The notes under the pieces: model-generated
What the model was told of the DNA's origin: nothing
What the model saw: only the letters and a program-made list of their open reading frames with translations
Database searches by the model: none
Part shown: positions 1-9,674 of the stretch, in pieces
How positions within the stretch are numbered: position 1 is the first letter of the stretch
How the letters are laid out: each line of letters begins with the position of its first letter
Source: Puia dinghuensis
Lineage (GTDB): Bacteria > Bacteroidota > Bacteroidia > Chitinophagales > Chitinophagaceae
Length of the DNA: 64,000 nt
Assembly (NCBI GenBank): GCA_026225275.1
Contig: JAMFSL010000073.1
Span: forward strand, 1-64,000
Reading direction: 5' to 3'
Made by a program: the position numbers and the translations under genes

Positions 1-126
1 ATTTATTCGCTCACTGGACGATCGGCGCAACGCCGTCGGTTGGATAATAGGAGCCGGATGCGGCGAGAGCCTCACGTCCGGTTCTGTGAGAACTTAGAGT
101 TGAAACACTTTAATTTACTCGTTGAT
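1..126 (+). mobile_element. 3' end of a group II intron (domains V and VI; possible C-terminal tail of the intron-encoded protein at 3-47)
   Basis: Positions 51-85 read GAGCCGGATGCGGCGAGAGCCTCACGTCCGGTTCT, which fits the bacterial group II intron domain V consensus (GAGCCGUAUGCG..GAAA..CGCACGUACGGUUC). Positions 86-122 fold into a domain VI-like hairpin (GTGAG.../...CTCGT) with a bulged A at ~117, followed by a 3' end in AY at 125-126. Tandem stops TAATAG (45-50) sit directly before domain V and close a frame reading ...LFAHWTIGATPSVG*. The 5' part lies outside the window. Confidence 0.85.
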
Positions 127-2160
127 ATGATGCATTCATTAATGAACAACAAGTACAGGGCGGCGCTGCTGTCCTGTGCGTTGCTTTTTGGCGGCTGGGC
201 CGGGGCGCAGGTTGCGCCAGTTACACAGGTTGCGCCAGCTGCGCCGATGAAAGATTATCCGATACGGCCGGTGCCTTTTACAGCGGTGAAGCTGGATGAC
301 CATTTCTGGTTGCCGCGGATCGAGACCAACCGGGTGGTGACGATTCCTGCGAGTTTTGCCCGCTGTGAGAATACAGGCCGGGTCAAGAATTTCGAGATGG
401 CGGCTGTGCGAAAGGGGAAGTTCTGTACCAAGTATCCTTTTGACGATACGGATATTTATAAGACCATCGAAGGGGCTTCTTATTCGTTGGCCGTGCATCC
501 GGACCGTGTGCTGGCAAAGTATGTCGATTCGCTGATAACGATCGTCGGAAAGGCCCAGGAGCCAGATGGCTATTTATATACAGCGCGCACTATCGACTCG
601 CTGCATCCGCATCCCTGGTCCGGAATGGACCGGTGGGTGAAGGAGAATGAGCTTAGTCATGAATTGTATAACTCCGGGCATTTGTTCGAGGCTGCGAGTG
701 CGCATTATCTGGCGACGGGGGAGAGGCATTTTTTGGATATCGCGCTGAAGAATGCCGATCTGCTGGTGCGGACTTTTGGTCCGGACAAGCGGCATGTCGC
801 GCCGGGGCATGAGATAGTCGAAATGGGGCTGGTGCGGCTGTACCGGATCACGGGTCAAAAGGAATACCTGGACCTTGCCAAATTCTTCATTGACGAGCGG
901 GGGCACAGGGCGTATGATAGGAGTTCAACCGATGAGTGGAAGAATGGGATGTACTGGCAGGACGACGAACCCGTTGTCGACCAGGATGAGGCGGAGGGGC
1001 ATGCCGTGCGGGCTATGTACCTGTATTCCGGAATCGCCGATGTGGCTGCGCTGACGGGTGACACGATATATATCCATGCCATCGACAGGATATGGAATAA
1101 CATGGTCGGCAAGAAAATTTATGTGCAAGGGGGGATCGGTGCGGTTGGTAATGGGGAAAGGTTCGGTGCGGATTATGAACTGCCGAATACGACTGCTTAC
1201 AATGAGACCTGCGCATCGGTAGGAGAGGTTTTCTGGAACCAGCGAATGTTCTTACTACATGGAGATTCGAAGTATATCGATTTGCTGGAAAAGGTGCTGT
1301 ATAATGGATTGATCTCAGGTGTGGGGCTCGATGGGAAGTCCTTTTTTTATACCAATGCTATGCAGGTGGTGAAGGATTCCAGCTATCCGGATCTGGAGAA
1401 GACGAGGTCCGGATGGTTTGAGTGTTCGTGCTGTCCTACCAACATAGCTCGCTTTCTTCCTTCTTTGCCGGGGTATATTTATGCCGGGCAGGGGGACCGG
1501 TTATATGTGAATTTGTTCATTGCGGGGACGGCGGATGTGAAAATAGGAGGCAAGGCGGTGCGGATCACGCAGGTGAATGATTATCCGTGGAAGGGGGATC
1601 TGCATTTTACGGTGGATCCGGTTTCGCCGGTGCGGATGGATTTGCGGTTGAGATTGCCGGGATGGGTGCGGTCAGAGGCGATCCCTTCCGGCCTGTATGA
1701 ATATGTGCCGGGGATCTCCGGAGACGTGGTATTGAAGGTGAATGGAAAGGAAGTGGAATATAAGCAGGAGAAAGGATATGCGGTGATCGGGCGGACGTGG
1801 AAAAAAGGGGACCGGGTAGAACTCACGCTGCCGATGCCTGTCCGGGAAGTTGTCGCCAATGATTCGCTGAAAGATGACCTGGGCAAGGTAGCCCTGCAGC
1901 GAGGGCCGATCATGTATGCGGCGGAGTGGAAGGATAATGTGACTGAGGTGAGTAATATGGTGTTGCCTTCGATGGTGAAGTTATCGCCGGTGTTTGAGCC
2001 AGGATTGCTGCATGGGGTGATGGTGTTGAAGGGGGCGGTAGGGAAAAAAGATGGGGGTTCGGTGGAGATGACTGTAATACCTTATTGTGACTGGGCCAAT
2101 CGGGGAGAGGGGGAAATGAGGCTTTGGTTCCCGGTGGAGGGGGCTGCACATGTGGAGTAA
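127..2160 (+). CDS. GH127-like (DUF1680) beta-L-arabinofuranosidase family protein, secreted
   Basis: ORF 40..2160. The first ~29 codons translate intron domains V/VI, so the start is 127, 130 or 142 (MNNKYRAALLSCALLFGGWAGAQ signal peptide). Motifs KLDDHFWLPRIETNRVVTIPASFARCENTGRV, NELSHELYNSGHLFEAASAHY and ECSCCPTNIARFLPSLPGYIYA are typical of GH127. Confidence 0.88.
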   Translation: MMHSLMNNKYRAALLSCALLFGGWAGAQVAPVTQVAPAAPMKDYPIRPVPFTAVKLDDHFWLPRIETNRVVTIPASFARCENTGRVKNFEMAAVRKGKFCTKYPFDDTDIYKTIEGASYSLAVHPDRVLAKYVDSLITIVGKAQEPDGYLYTARTIDSLHPHPWSGMDRWVKENELSHELYNSGHLFEAASAHYLATGERHFLDIALKNADLLVRTFGPDKRHVAPGHEIVEMGLVRLYRITGQKEYLDLAKFFIDERGHRAYDRSSTDEWKNGMYWQDDEPVVDQDEAEGHAVRAMYLYSGIADVAALTGDTIYIHAIDRIWNNMVGKKIYVQGGIGAVGNGERFGADYELPNTTAYNETCASVGEVFWNQRMFLLHGDSKYIDLLEKVLYNGLISGVGLDGKSFFYTNAMQVVKDSSYPDLEKTRSGWFECSCCPTNIARFLPSLPGYIYAGQGDRLYVNLFIAGTADVKIGGKAVRITQVNDYPWKGDLHFTVDPVSPVRMDLRLRLPGWVRSEAIPSGLYEYVPGISGDVVLKVNGKEVEYKQEKGYAVIGRTWKKGDRVELTLPMPVREVVANDSLKDDLGKVALQRGPIMYAAEWKDNVTEVSNMVLPSMVKLSPVFEPGLLHGVMVLKGAVGKKDGGSVEMTVIPYCDWANRGEGEMRLWFPVEGAAHVE

Positions 2161-3703
2161 ACGGCGGACCTGGTTGTTCCGGGGGATAGCCCTGCTTTTA
2201 CCGGTGGTCATGCTGGTGGTGATGGAGATGCTGTTGCAATTATTTGGTTATGGTCATGATACGAGCTTGTTTGTCCGGTATCCGGATAACCGGGATTATT
2301 GGGTGATGAACAAATATGCTTCCGAACGTTATTTTTCCGACACCGTGAACGAGACCCATGGCAGCATCGAGCCTTTTGCGGTGTCGAAGGCGTCCGGCAT
2401 TTTTCGGATTTTTGTGTTAGGGGAGTCGACGACTGCGGGATATCCCTATTTTCATAATGGGTCATTTGATCGATGGCTGAAGTTTCGGTTGATGCACGAG
2501 CATCCTGATGTGCATTTCGAGGTCGTCAATGTTTCGTTGACGGCGGTCAATTCTTATACTGTGCTGGATTTTGGGAAGCAGGTAGTCGACTATCAGCCAG
2601 ATGCCGTTATGGTGTATGTCGGCCACAATGAGTATTATGGGGCGCTGGGTGTGGGGTCGACAAGCCGCATCGGGAACCGGCGGTGGTTGGTGAAGCTGTT
2701 GTTGATGTTGCGTCGATTGCGGTTGGTGCAGTTAATTGGGCGGCTGGTTTCGGGGTTTCGCCCTGGTGGCGGTGTTGGAGTGGATGCGCGGGAGAACTTG
2801 ATGCAGCGGATGGCGGCCCGGCAGCGGATCGGTTATGGGTCGGCGGATTATTATGCCGGGATCCGGCAGTTTCGGGATAATATGGAGGAGCTGTGCAGGG
2901 TGATGAAGGATGCCGGGGTTCCGGTTTTCCTGAGTACGTTGGTGAGTAATGAGCGGGATTGCAAGCCTTTTGTTGGTGGCTCTTCGGTATTTGCCTCAGG
3001 GGATAGTGCTTTTGCTGCGGGAAATTATGTTGCTGCGAGGCGGGACTATGATATGGCCCGGGATTCGGATATGCTGCGGTTTCGGGCGCCTTCGGCGATC
3101 AATGGGGAGATACGGGATCTGGTGGGGAAATTTCCTACGGTGCATTTGGTGGAGGCAGAGCGGCTTTTCGATAGCTGTTCGCCGCATGGGATTGTGGGGA
3201 ATACGACACTGCTGGAGCATGTGCATCCGAATCTTTTCGGATATGCGCTGTTGTCGGAGGCTTTCTATGAGGCCATAGAGAAGGCAGGGTTATTTAAAAG
3301 TAAGGGAGATCGGGGAGAGATAATGAGTTTAGAACAATTGTTGGAAAAGATGCCTATAACGGGTGTCGATTCTCTGAATGGGGAGTATACCATCATGATG
3401 CTGAAGACCAGATGGCCTTTCAATGAGCCGCTGCCTGCGGGATTCAAACGAGGCAATTCCGTAGGGGAGCAATTAGCCGGGGCCCTGGCGGTAGGGCGGA
3501 TCAGTTGGCTGGATGCGATGAATCAGCTGTTTCAATATAGTCAGCGGGTGGGTGATAAAAGAGCAGCTTTGCGGGCGGTAGAAGCTGTTTCGCTGGAATA
3601 TCCTGACAATGAGACTTACAAAATATTTGCGAGCAGGTTGTGCCTTGAGCTGGGCGATCGAAAGGGAGCGGATTTTTATTACCGGCTGACGAAGGAGCCG
3701 TAA
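2150..3703 (+). CDS. SGNH/GDSL-hydrolase-like protein with N-terminal TM segment
   Basis: FRIFVLGESTTAGYPY (block I-like), VYVGHNEYYGALG and EHVHPNLFGYALLSEAF (C-terminal H block). Overlaps the GH127 gene by 11 bp. Confidence 0.75.
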   Translation: MWSKRRTWLFRGIALLLPVVMLVVMEMLLQLFGYGHDTSLFVRYPDNRDYWVMNKYASERYFSDTVNETHGSIEPFAVSKASGIFRIFVLGESTTAGYPYFHNGSFDRWLKFRLMHEHPDVHFEVVNVSLTAVNSYTVLDFGKQVVDYQPDAVMVYVGHNEYYGALGVGSTSRIGNRRWLVKLLLMLRRLRLVQLIGRLVSGFRPGGGVGVDARENLMQRMAARQRIGYGSADYYAGIRQFRDNMEELCRVMKDAGVPVFLSTLVSNERDCKPFVGGSSVFASGDSAFAAGNYVAARRDYDMARDSDMLRFRAPSAINGEIRDLVGKFPTVHLVEAERLFDSCSPHGIVGNTTLLEHVHPNLFGYALLSEAFYEAIEKAGLFKSKGDRGEIMSLEQLLEKMPITGVDSLNGEYTIMMLKTRWPFNEPLPAGFKRGNSVGEQLAGALAVGRISWLDAMNQLFQYSQRVGDKRAALRAVEAVSLEYPDNETYKIFASRLCLELGDRKGADFYYRLTKEP

Positions 3704-3722
3704 GGGGTCGCCGGCGGGAGTA

Positions 3723-6020
3723 TCAGAGCGTCACCTGCATCGTCAGGTAGAAGCTTCTTCCATCTGCGGGGATGATGCCGGGTCCGGGATAACTTTCCGC
3801 ACGGTGGGTATAATACTTTTGATTAGAAAGGTTGTTGATCGATGCCGACAGCAGGAAGATATGGTTGAATTTGTAATCGGCGGAGAGGTCCATCACCTCA
3901 TAAGAAGCTACTGGCCCATTAATACCGTTATTACTGGGTGTCGTGGCATCCGTGGCATCCCCGAACTGTTTTGCCGTGTAGGCGTACTGCCATGTTACGC
4001 TGAGTTTTTTTTGCTGAAAATTGATACCCGTCCTGAAGATGACAGGCGGTACGAATTCCACTTTTTTGTTTTCATACGCCGATACTTTGCTGTCTATATA
4101 CCGGGCATCGATGAAAGAAAAATTGGTGAAGATGGCCAGTTTCATTTTTGCCGCGCTGCCCCGGATCAGCCGCCAGATATCTACCTCTTCAAAAGATTCC
4201 ACGCCCAGGTTGCGGGATTTGGAGATATTCGTCGTGTACTGATAGGTGATCGAATTGCTGTCCGTCAGCCACACCGTGCCGATCCGATCGGCATAGTCGA
4301 TGGTGAAGAGGCTGAGGTCATAATGAAATATGTCGTTGACATGGCCCCGGATGCCGAGATCTGCCGAGTAGCCCTTCTCGTCTTTCAGGTTAGGGTCGAC
4401 ACGGAAATTGGGGTTGACAATGCTCATGTCGTTGAAATTAATCGCGCGGTAATTCTGCGAGATATTGCCGTAGAACTCCATCGATGCATTCTCGTCGTAG
4501 CTGAAACCGATCCCGCCAATGAGAAACGAGCGGTTGCTGAGACGATGTTCGGTTACCAACTGGTTGGAGATGACAGTGCCCGTATACATGCTGGAGAGGT
4601 CCTGCTGGGGGTTATTATAGAAGCCAGCTGCATTGGTCGAGATGTTCTCATACCGGCCACCCGGAATAATGCTGAGTTTGGAACCGATGCGAAAGATATT
4701 TTCCGCGAAGAGGGACAGGTTGTGATTGGGAAAGGTATAACGGGAGTAGCTGAGTGAATCGTATTCGTTGGATTTGTCGAAGGCGAAGTCCGATTTGGCG
4801 CCACCCGATCCTGCATTGCCGAGACCGATCTGTCTGTCCGTATAACCATCGTAGTAACGGAGACCGCCTAGCAGCACGAAGGGGTTGGAGGATCTTGTAT
4901 TATAGGTATAGATGAGACGGCTTTCGTTGCCCCTGTTCTTGTAGGCGTCCGTCGTATAGTTCCTGGGGCCGCCGGGATCGTTGACCGTATTGATGGCGCC
5001 TATGGCGGAGCGATCCGCGAGTAAGCCGAAAAACCTCGAGTTGAATTTAAGGTGATCCGTGATCGAATAGTCGATCAGTAATGCTTCCAGGTTCCAGTCG
5101 ACGCGGAACCAGTTGCGGGCCTTCGTCGATAGTCGAGGGTCTGTGGCGAACATGACATCATTGAGGCCGCCGGCCTGGTGTTCCAGGTAATCCATATGGG
5201 TGTATTCCGCCGTTACTGACAGCCGGGTAGTGGCCGCCAGCGTAGCCGAGAGATAACCCATGTTGACATTGAACTGGGAGTTAGGCCGCCAGCCGAGACC
5301 CGACTTGTGCTGATAAAAGGCGTAATACGTCAGTTTGCCGGTTTTGCCTCCGACGCTCGTTGAGGTGTTGAAAAAATTCCAGGTTCCGCCCGTCAGCCGG
5401 GTAACGATCTGTGGTGTGGTGTTGTCGCCGCCGCTTTTCATTTTAAAATTCAGGATACCGCCGAACTGGGTGCCATATTGAAGAGATGCCGCTCCGCGTA
5501 CAATTTCGATCCTATCCACTACTTCAGCGGGCGGGGTATAATAGCTTTCGGGGTAACCGAGTGCATCGGCACTGATGTCGTAGCCGTTTTGGCGGGTGTT
5601 GAAATTACTTACCCGGTTCGGGTCCAAACCCCTGCCGCCGATGGCGAGCTGCGTGCCTGCTCCGCCGTCATTTTCATAGATATTCAATCCCGCCACTTTC
5701 GAGTAGACCTGCCGGGCATTGTTGGTGGCGGTATTGGCGGTGATATCTTTCAGGACGATGACTTCGCTTTTCATACCGGCATAGATGCCTGCTCCGTCGA
5801 CGTCTTTGAGGCGGGTGATGCCGAAGGTACGTGCTGCGGCCTTTACTTTTACGGAGTCCAAAGTGGAGACACGGGGGATGGAGTCACGAGTCGGTGAGAA
5901 AGGGTGAGGTACGGGCGGTTGTTGTGCGACCGCGATCAGGGATAAGCTGGCGACCAATATGGTGAGGATGAACGATTTCATGAGGTGAGACGATTTCATG
6001 GTTGATAGGGGAGTATCCAT
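3723..6020 (-). CDS. TonB-dependent receptor (FecA / Fe-dicitrate-like)
   Basis: Plug-domain motifs (ARQVYSKVAGLNIYENDGGAGTQLAIGGRGLDPNRVSNFNTRQNGYDI...VDRIEIVRGAASLQYGTQFGGILNFKMK) and a C-terminal beta-barrel ending YLTMQVTL. Confidence 0.9.
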   Translation of the reverse strand: MDTPLSTMKSSHLMKSFILTILVASLSLIAVAQQPPVPHPFSPTRDSIPRVSTLDSVKVKAAARTFGITRLKDVDGAGIYAGMKSEVIVLKDITANTATNNARQVYSKVAGLNIYENDGGAGTQLAIGGRGLDPNRVSNFNTRQNGYDISADALGYPESYYTPPAEVVDRIEIVRGAASLQYGTQFGGILNFKMKSGGDNTTPQIVTRLTGGTWNFFNTSTSVGGKTGKLTYYAFYQHKSGLGWRPNSQFNVNMGYLSATLAATTRLSVTAEYTHMDYLEHQAGGLNDVMFATDPRLSTKARNWFRVDWNLEALLIDYSITDHLKFNSRFFGLLADRSAIGAINTVNDPGGPRNYTTDAYKNRGNESRLIYTYNTRSSNPFVLLGGLRYYDGYTDRQIGLGNAGSGGAKSDFAFDKSNEYDSLSYSRYTFPNHNLSLFAENIFRIGSKLSIIPGGRYENISTNAAGFYNNPQQDLSSMYTGTVISNQLVTEHRLSNRSFLIGGIGFSYDENASMEFYGNISQNYRAINFNDMSIVNPNFRVDPNLKDEKGYSADLGIRGHVNDIFHYDLSLFTIDYADRIGTVWLTDSNSITYQYTTNISKSRNLGVESFEEVDIWRLIRGSAAKMKLAIFTNFSFIDARYIDSKVSAYENKKVEFVPPVIFRTGINFQQKKLSVTWQYAYTAKQFGDATDATTPSNNGINGPVASYEVMDLSADYKFNHIFLLSASINNLSNQKYYTHRAESYPGPGIIPADGRSFYLTMQVTL

Positions 6021-7297
6021 TTTTTGGGTAAAAAGTTTTCCTGCTGGCGGGCGAGGTCGACAGTGCTGTCGATATAGAGCCGGCTGCCGCTGCCGTTCAA
6101 CGTGACATAGCTTTCGACGGTGACGATAGGGTCTTTGATGCCTTTGGCATCGTACGTGTCGTGCAGGTAGTGTGCGAACTGGAGGATCATGTCGGGTTGT
6201 GTCTGCATCATCCTTTCCTGCAAGGGCGTCAGGAATTGAGTATTGATCACTTCACCTCTCCGGCCGGTGCGGGCATCTTTGACATAGAAAAAGGCGGTGC
6301 CGGCTTTTTCCATCAGCATGACGCGCCAGGAAAAGCGATACCCTTCTTCCGTCCAGAATAATTTTCCGGGATAGAGGAGGTAACGAAAGGGAAGGGTTAG
6401 CTGCAGGCATATGTAGAGGGCCAGGATCGGGTAGAGCCAGTTCTTTTTTCGGGTTGTGAGACGGAGGGGGATCTGGGTTTCTTCCTTTTGGGGGATGTCG
6501 TCGGCGAAAAATATCACGGTGGCGGCGATCATGATATAGGGGAACATGCCGATCTTGAACAGTAGTCCGGTGAGTACATGAAAGAGAATGACGAAGATGT
6601 AGGCGATCCTTCTCGATGGCTTGTACAGGAGGAAGAAGCCGATCGTCAGATCAAAGAGGGCGCCGAACCAACTGAAGGCGTAGGCCACCCAGGTCTGCTT
6701 TAATAGCGGTCCGATCAGGGGCATGTGGTCGTTGGCGGGCAGCCAGAGTTTTAGTGGCATTGCCGCGAGCAGCCAATCGTAGTTTAGTTTGCTAAGGCCG
6801 GCACAAAAATAGACGAGGCAGAGCTGGGCCTGGAAGACGCGGATCATCCAGGCGGGGACATGGGTGATCTTGCTTTGTGGATGTCTCAGCACGTCCAGCG
6901 AGAAATAGCGATGGGCCGGTACCAGCATCAGCAGGAAGGTGATGAGGGTGACGAAATAATAATGGTTGAGGTAGTAGCTTTTATCCAGTAGTTCGACGTA
7001 GACAAAGCAGATAAAAAAAGTCACGATCGACGCCCTGTAGAAGAGGCCGATCGTGATAAGAATCGTTGTTAGCACCATCAATGCGAAGACGAGATACATG
7101 CCCGTTGCCGGGAGGGGGTGCACCCATTCGAACCCGTAAAAGGGGAAATAGAATTTTGGGACAATATAGAATTCCCGTACCCATCCCTTGGCGATGAAGC
7201 GGATCGTGCTGATGAGCATGATCAGGCCGAAGGCTATGCGAAGGACCGCCAGGGGCGCGATCGGGCGGGGTCTACTAATCTCCATCGTTGTCGCCAT
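5996..7297 (-). CDS. HTTM (vitamin K-dependent gamma-carboxylase-like) domain membrane protein
   Basis: Multi-pass membrane protein; N-terminus PLAVLRIAFGLIMLISTIRF..., CAGLSKLNYDWL, TGLLFKIGMFPYIM, soluble C-terminus. Overlaps both neighbours by ~23-25 nt. Confidence 0.75.
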   Translation of the reverse strand: MATTMEISRPRPIAPLAVLRIAFGLIMLISTIRFIAKGWVREFYIVPKFYFPFYGFEWVHPLPATGMYLVFALMVLTTILITIGLFYRASIVTFFICFVYVELLDKSYYLNHYYFVTLITFLLMLVPAHRYFSLDVLRHPQSKITHVPAWMIRVFQAQLCLVYFCAGLSKLNYDWLLAAMPLKLWLPANDHMPLIGPLLKQTWVAYAFSWFGALFDLTIGFFLLYKPSRRIAYIFVILFHVLTGLLFKIGMFPYIMIAATVIFFADDIPQKEETQIPLRLTTRKKNWLYPILALYICLQLTLPFRYLLYPGKLFWTEEGYRFSWRVMLMEKAGTAFFYVKDARTGRRGEVINTQFLTPLQERMMQTQPDMILQFAHYLHDTYDAKGIKDPIVTVESYVTLNGSGSRLYIDSTVDLARQQENFLPKKWILPYQP

Positions 7298-8408
7298 AAG
7301 TAATGAGTACGCCTAAAGCTGAGGGCATATCTGTTTTCAAGAGAGCGACCAGCTTCTGGCTTTCGTTGAAGGCTGCCTGGGCGGAAGCAGGGTTCGACTG
7401 GATCGTCTGAGACAATGGATCAGGCACGGCCTGCAGGTCCGTTACATCAAGGGTGAAGGCTGCCGTGATCGAGTCGCTGAGCAGGCCACCATTGTATTGT
7501 GCTTTTGCATTGACCAGGTAGGTGATCAGTCCCAGGCCGTTACCTTTTACGCTGTTGCCGAGAAAGATACCCTGTACCGCCTTCAATTGAGCGAGGGCCA
7601 ATTGGGCGGAGATTCCGCTATAATACGCTTCCACTTCCTGTGGCAGCACCGGGGAGGTGACGCCAACGGGGATCAGGCCGAGGGGGATGCCCAGGCGATC
7701 GTTCTTTAGGATTTCGAAATCCTGGTCCATCGAATTGATCAATAATCCCAGTGAACTGGAGACACTATTACCCGAGCCGGTGATGAACGTATTGATGTAA
7801 TTGCTGCCGCTGGCCGACCAGGCGGTGAGTACGGCATTCGACTCCGTCTTGATATCGGCTGACACCGCTGCGAGGTAGCTTTTCCGGTTAGCCGCTTCGG
7901 CATCCGACGTATAGTTAGTCAGGGTATTGCCGCCGGCGCCGAACAGGAGATAGTCCAGTGCGGGGAAGCCTTTGGCGGCCGTGTTGGCGAAAGTATTGAC
8001 ATTGTCGCTGTTGATCCGGATGTTGCTGTCGATCAGTGTAGCGTTAGTTGGCCACACGTTGAGGGCGGACAGCACGGGCTGGTTAGTCGAAGCCGGACCG
8101 AAGTAATCATATTCCGAAGCGGATTGCCAGGCGACATAGGCTGTCTTAAAGAGGGCCTGGACATTCCCGAGTTTCGTGGCATTCGGGCTGCTGTTAAAGT
8201 CGCCGATCGAAGAATCCAGGGAATTGACTGCGGTGGCCAGCTGCTGGTAAGACGGCAGGATAATGTTCTCGCCTAAGTTCACCAGGATAGAATCGCTGTT
8301 GCCGGCGGTGGTGGAGTTGCTGCCGGATTTGGAGCTACTCTTACTGCAATTAATGGACAGGATGGTGACTGCGGCGCCCGTGAGAAATAATATTACGATA
8401 CGTTGCAT
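7275..8408 (-). CDS. Imelysin family lipoprotein
   Basis: Lipoprotein-type N-terminus (MQRIVILFLTGAAVTILSINCSKSS) and imelysin-like core (AYVAWQSASEYDYFGPAS..., GFPALDYLLFG, IKTESNAVLTAW, SSSLGLLINSMDQDFEILKNDRLGIPLG). Confidence 0.85.
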   Translation of the reverse strand: MQRIVILFLTGAAVTILSINCSKSSSKSGSNSTTAGNSDSILVNLGENIILPSYQQLATAVNSLDSSIGDFNSSPNATKLGNVQALFKTAYVAWQSASEYDYFGPASTNQPVLSALNVWPTNATLIDSNIRINSDNVNTFANTAAKGFPALDYLLFGAGGNTLTNYTSDAEAANRKSYLAAVSADIKTESNAVLTAWSASGSNYINTFITGSGNSVSSSLGLLINSMDQDFEILKNDRLGIPLGLIPVGVTSPVLPQEVEAYYSGISAQLALAQLKAVQGIFLGNSVKGNGLGLITYLVNAKAQYNGGLLSDSITAAFTLDVTDLQAVPDPLSQTIQSNPASAQAAFNESQKLVALLKTDMPSALGVLITYGDNDGD

Positions 8409-8426
8409 ACGTATGGGATTAATAAA

Positions 8427-9566
8427 TTATAGAAGCGGTAATTGTGTTGCCGAGAAGCCGTATATCTGGCCGATCAGCTGAGCGATAGCATTCGTCTTAG
8501 CCTCGATCTGTGCGACCGTGAGACCTGCATTGACACCGACGAAGTTATACAGGTTCGGGCTGTTAGGGCTATTGCTGTCATAGAGCGCCAGCAGCTGGGC
8601 TATCTGCGCACTGGTGATGATCCGGGTTGGGCTATTGTTGTAGGCCAGGTTGCGTACGAAGCCCAGTGATTCCGACAGCGTACCATAGGCGGCAACGGCG
8701 TCACCGGCCTCGATATTTGTATTCGTTTCGTGCATTTCCTGGACGATAGCGCCTGCATCGAGGGAATCGAAAGCGGAGATCAGCAGTGAGGCCTGGGCCT
8801 TCATGGTGGTGAGGTCGTTATTGGCGATAGCGGCGCGGCCTTTGAGGAAGGCATTCATGATGGTCGTATTCGAATTCAAGCCGGCGTTCACCTGGTTAGA
8901 ATAAGAACCGAAATAGCGGAGGCCCGTCGTATTGGTCGGGAAATTGACCGGTACGCCGAAGAGGCCGAAAGCTTCGTCCCAATAGTGTTCGAGGGTAGTG
9001 GTATCCGTCGTGCTGTTGACCGAATCGGCCATATAGACGTCGGCGATCTGGTAGGCGCACATGCCCATGAATGCTTTTTTCGTCGCCTGGCTGTAGAAGA
9101 CGCCATTGGGTGACAGCAGGTAGAGCTTGCTGGGGGTCACGGAGCTCGGAGAGACGCCGGCGACGCCCAATCTTGCCGATTTGGTGGACTGGCTGTAGAG
9201 GCCGACGCTGTCGAAGTAGTTTTCGACATCCGACAGGGCGGCAGTAGGGAACTCATTGACGAGCTTTAGTCCCGAGGAATTCAATTGCAGGGTGGAGTCG
9301 ACGAAAAAGCCGCCGGTGTTGTTCAGCATAGCGTCAAGCGTCTGTGTGCTTACCACCGTGTTGGGTGATGAGTTGGCCAGGTTGATCCTGGCGAGGACCT
9401 GGTCTGCCATGAGGAGGATAGTGAGACTATTATTGTCATTGACATTGGCAAAGGTATAAGTAGTGGGGACGGTATAATTGGTATTTGTTCCGGAGCTCGA
9501 ATTTGATTTTTTGCAACTGCAGCTAAAGAGTATGATGACAAGGGAGGCGAAAACTCTTCTTCTCAT
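8427..9566 (-). CDS. DUF4856 domain-containing lipoprotein
   Basis: Lipoprotein signal (FSCSCKKSNSSSG), YTVPTTYTFANVNDNNS motif, and position directly upstream of the imelysin gene as in related Bacteroidota loci. Confidence 0.8.
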   Translation of the reverse strand: MRRRVFASLVIILFSCSCKKSNSSSGTNTNYTVPTTYTFANVNDNNSLTILLMADQVLARINLANSSPNTVVSTQTLDAMLNNTGGFFVDSTLQLNSSGLKLVNEFPTAALSDVENYFDSVGLYSQSTKSARLGVAGVSPSSVTPSKLYLLSPNGVFYSQATKKAFMGMCAYQIADVYMADSVNSTTDTTTLEHYWDEAFGLFGVPVNFPTNTTGLRYFGSYSNQVNAGLNSNTTIMNAFLKGRAAIANNDLTTMKAQASLLISAFDSLDAGAIVQEMHETNTNIEAGDAVAAYGTLSESLGFVRNLAYNNSPTRIITSAQIAQLLALYDSNSPNSPNLYNFVGVNAGLTVAQIEAKTNAIAQLIGQIYGFSATQLPLL

Positions 9567-9674
9567 AATTTTGTTTTTATAGGTTTTAAACCGGATGCAA
9601 GATTACGCCCATGCCTTCGCTTACGTCTTACGAGATCGGTAATTCGGTTTGTACAATCGGGAAAAAGGAGAGCG

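Noticed and set aside
40-126. N-terminal 29 codons of the 706-aa ORF
   Set aside because: They translate group II intron domain V/VI; the real protein starts at 127, 130 or 142.
3804-4757. 317-aa + strand ORF opposite the TonB receptor
   Set aside because: Antisense shadow ORF of a high-GC gene; no signal peptide or family motif, and the opposite strand encodes a clear receptor.
9579-9591. GGTTTTAAACC inverted repeat upstream of DUF4856, possible iron-regulator site
   Set aside because: Too short and low-complexity to support as a Fur-type box without comparison across orthologous promoters.
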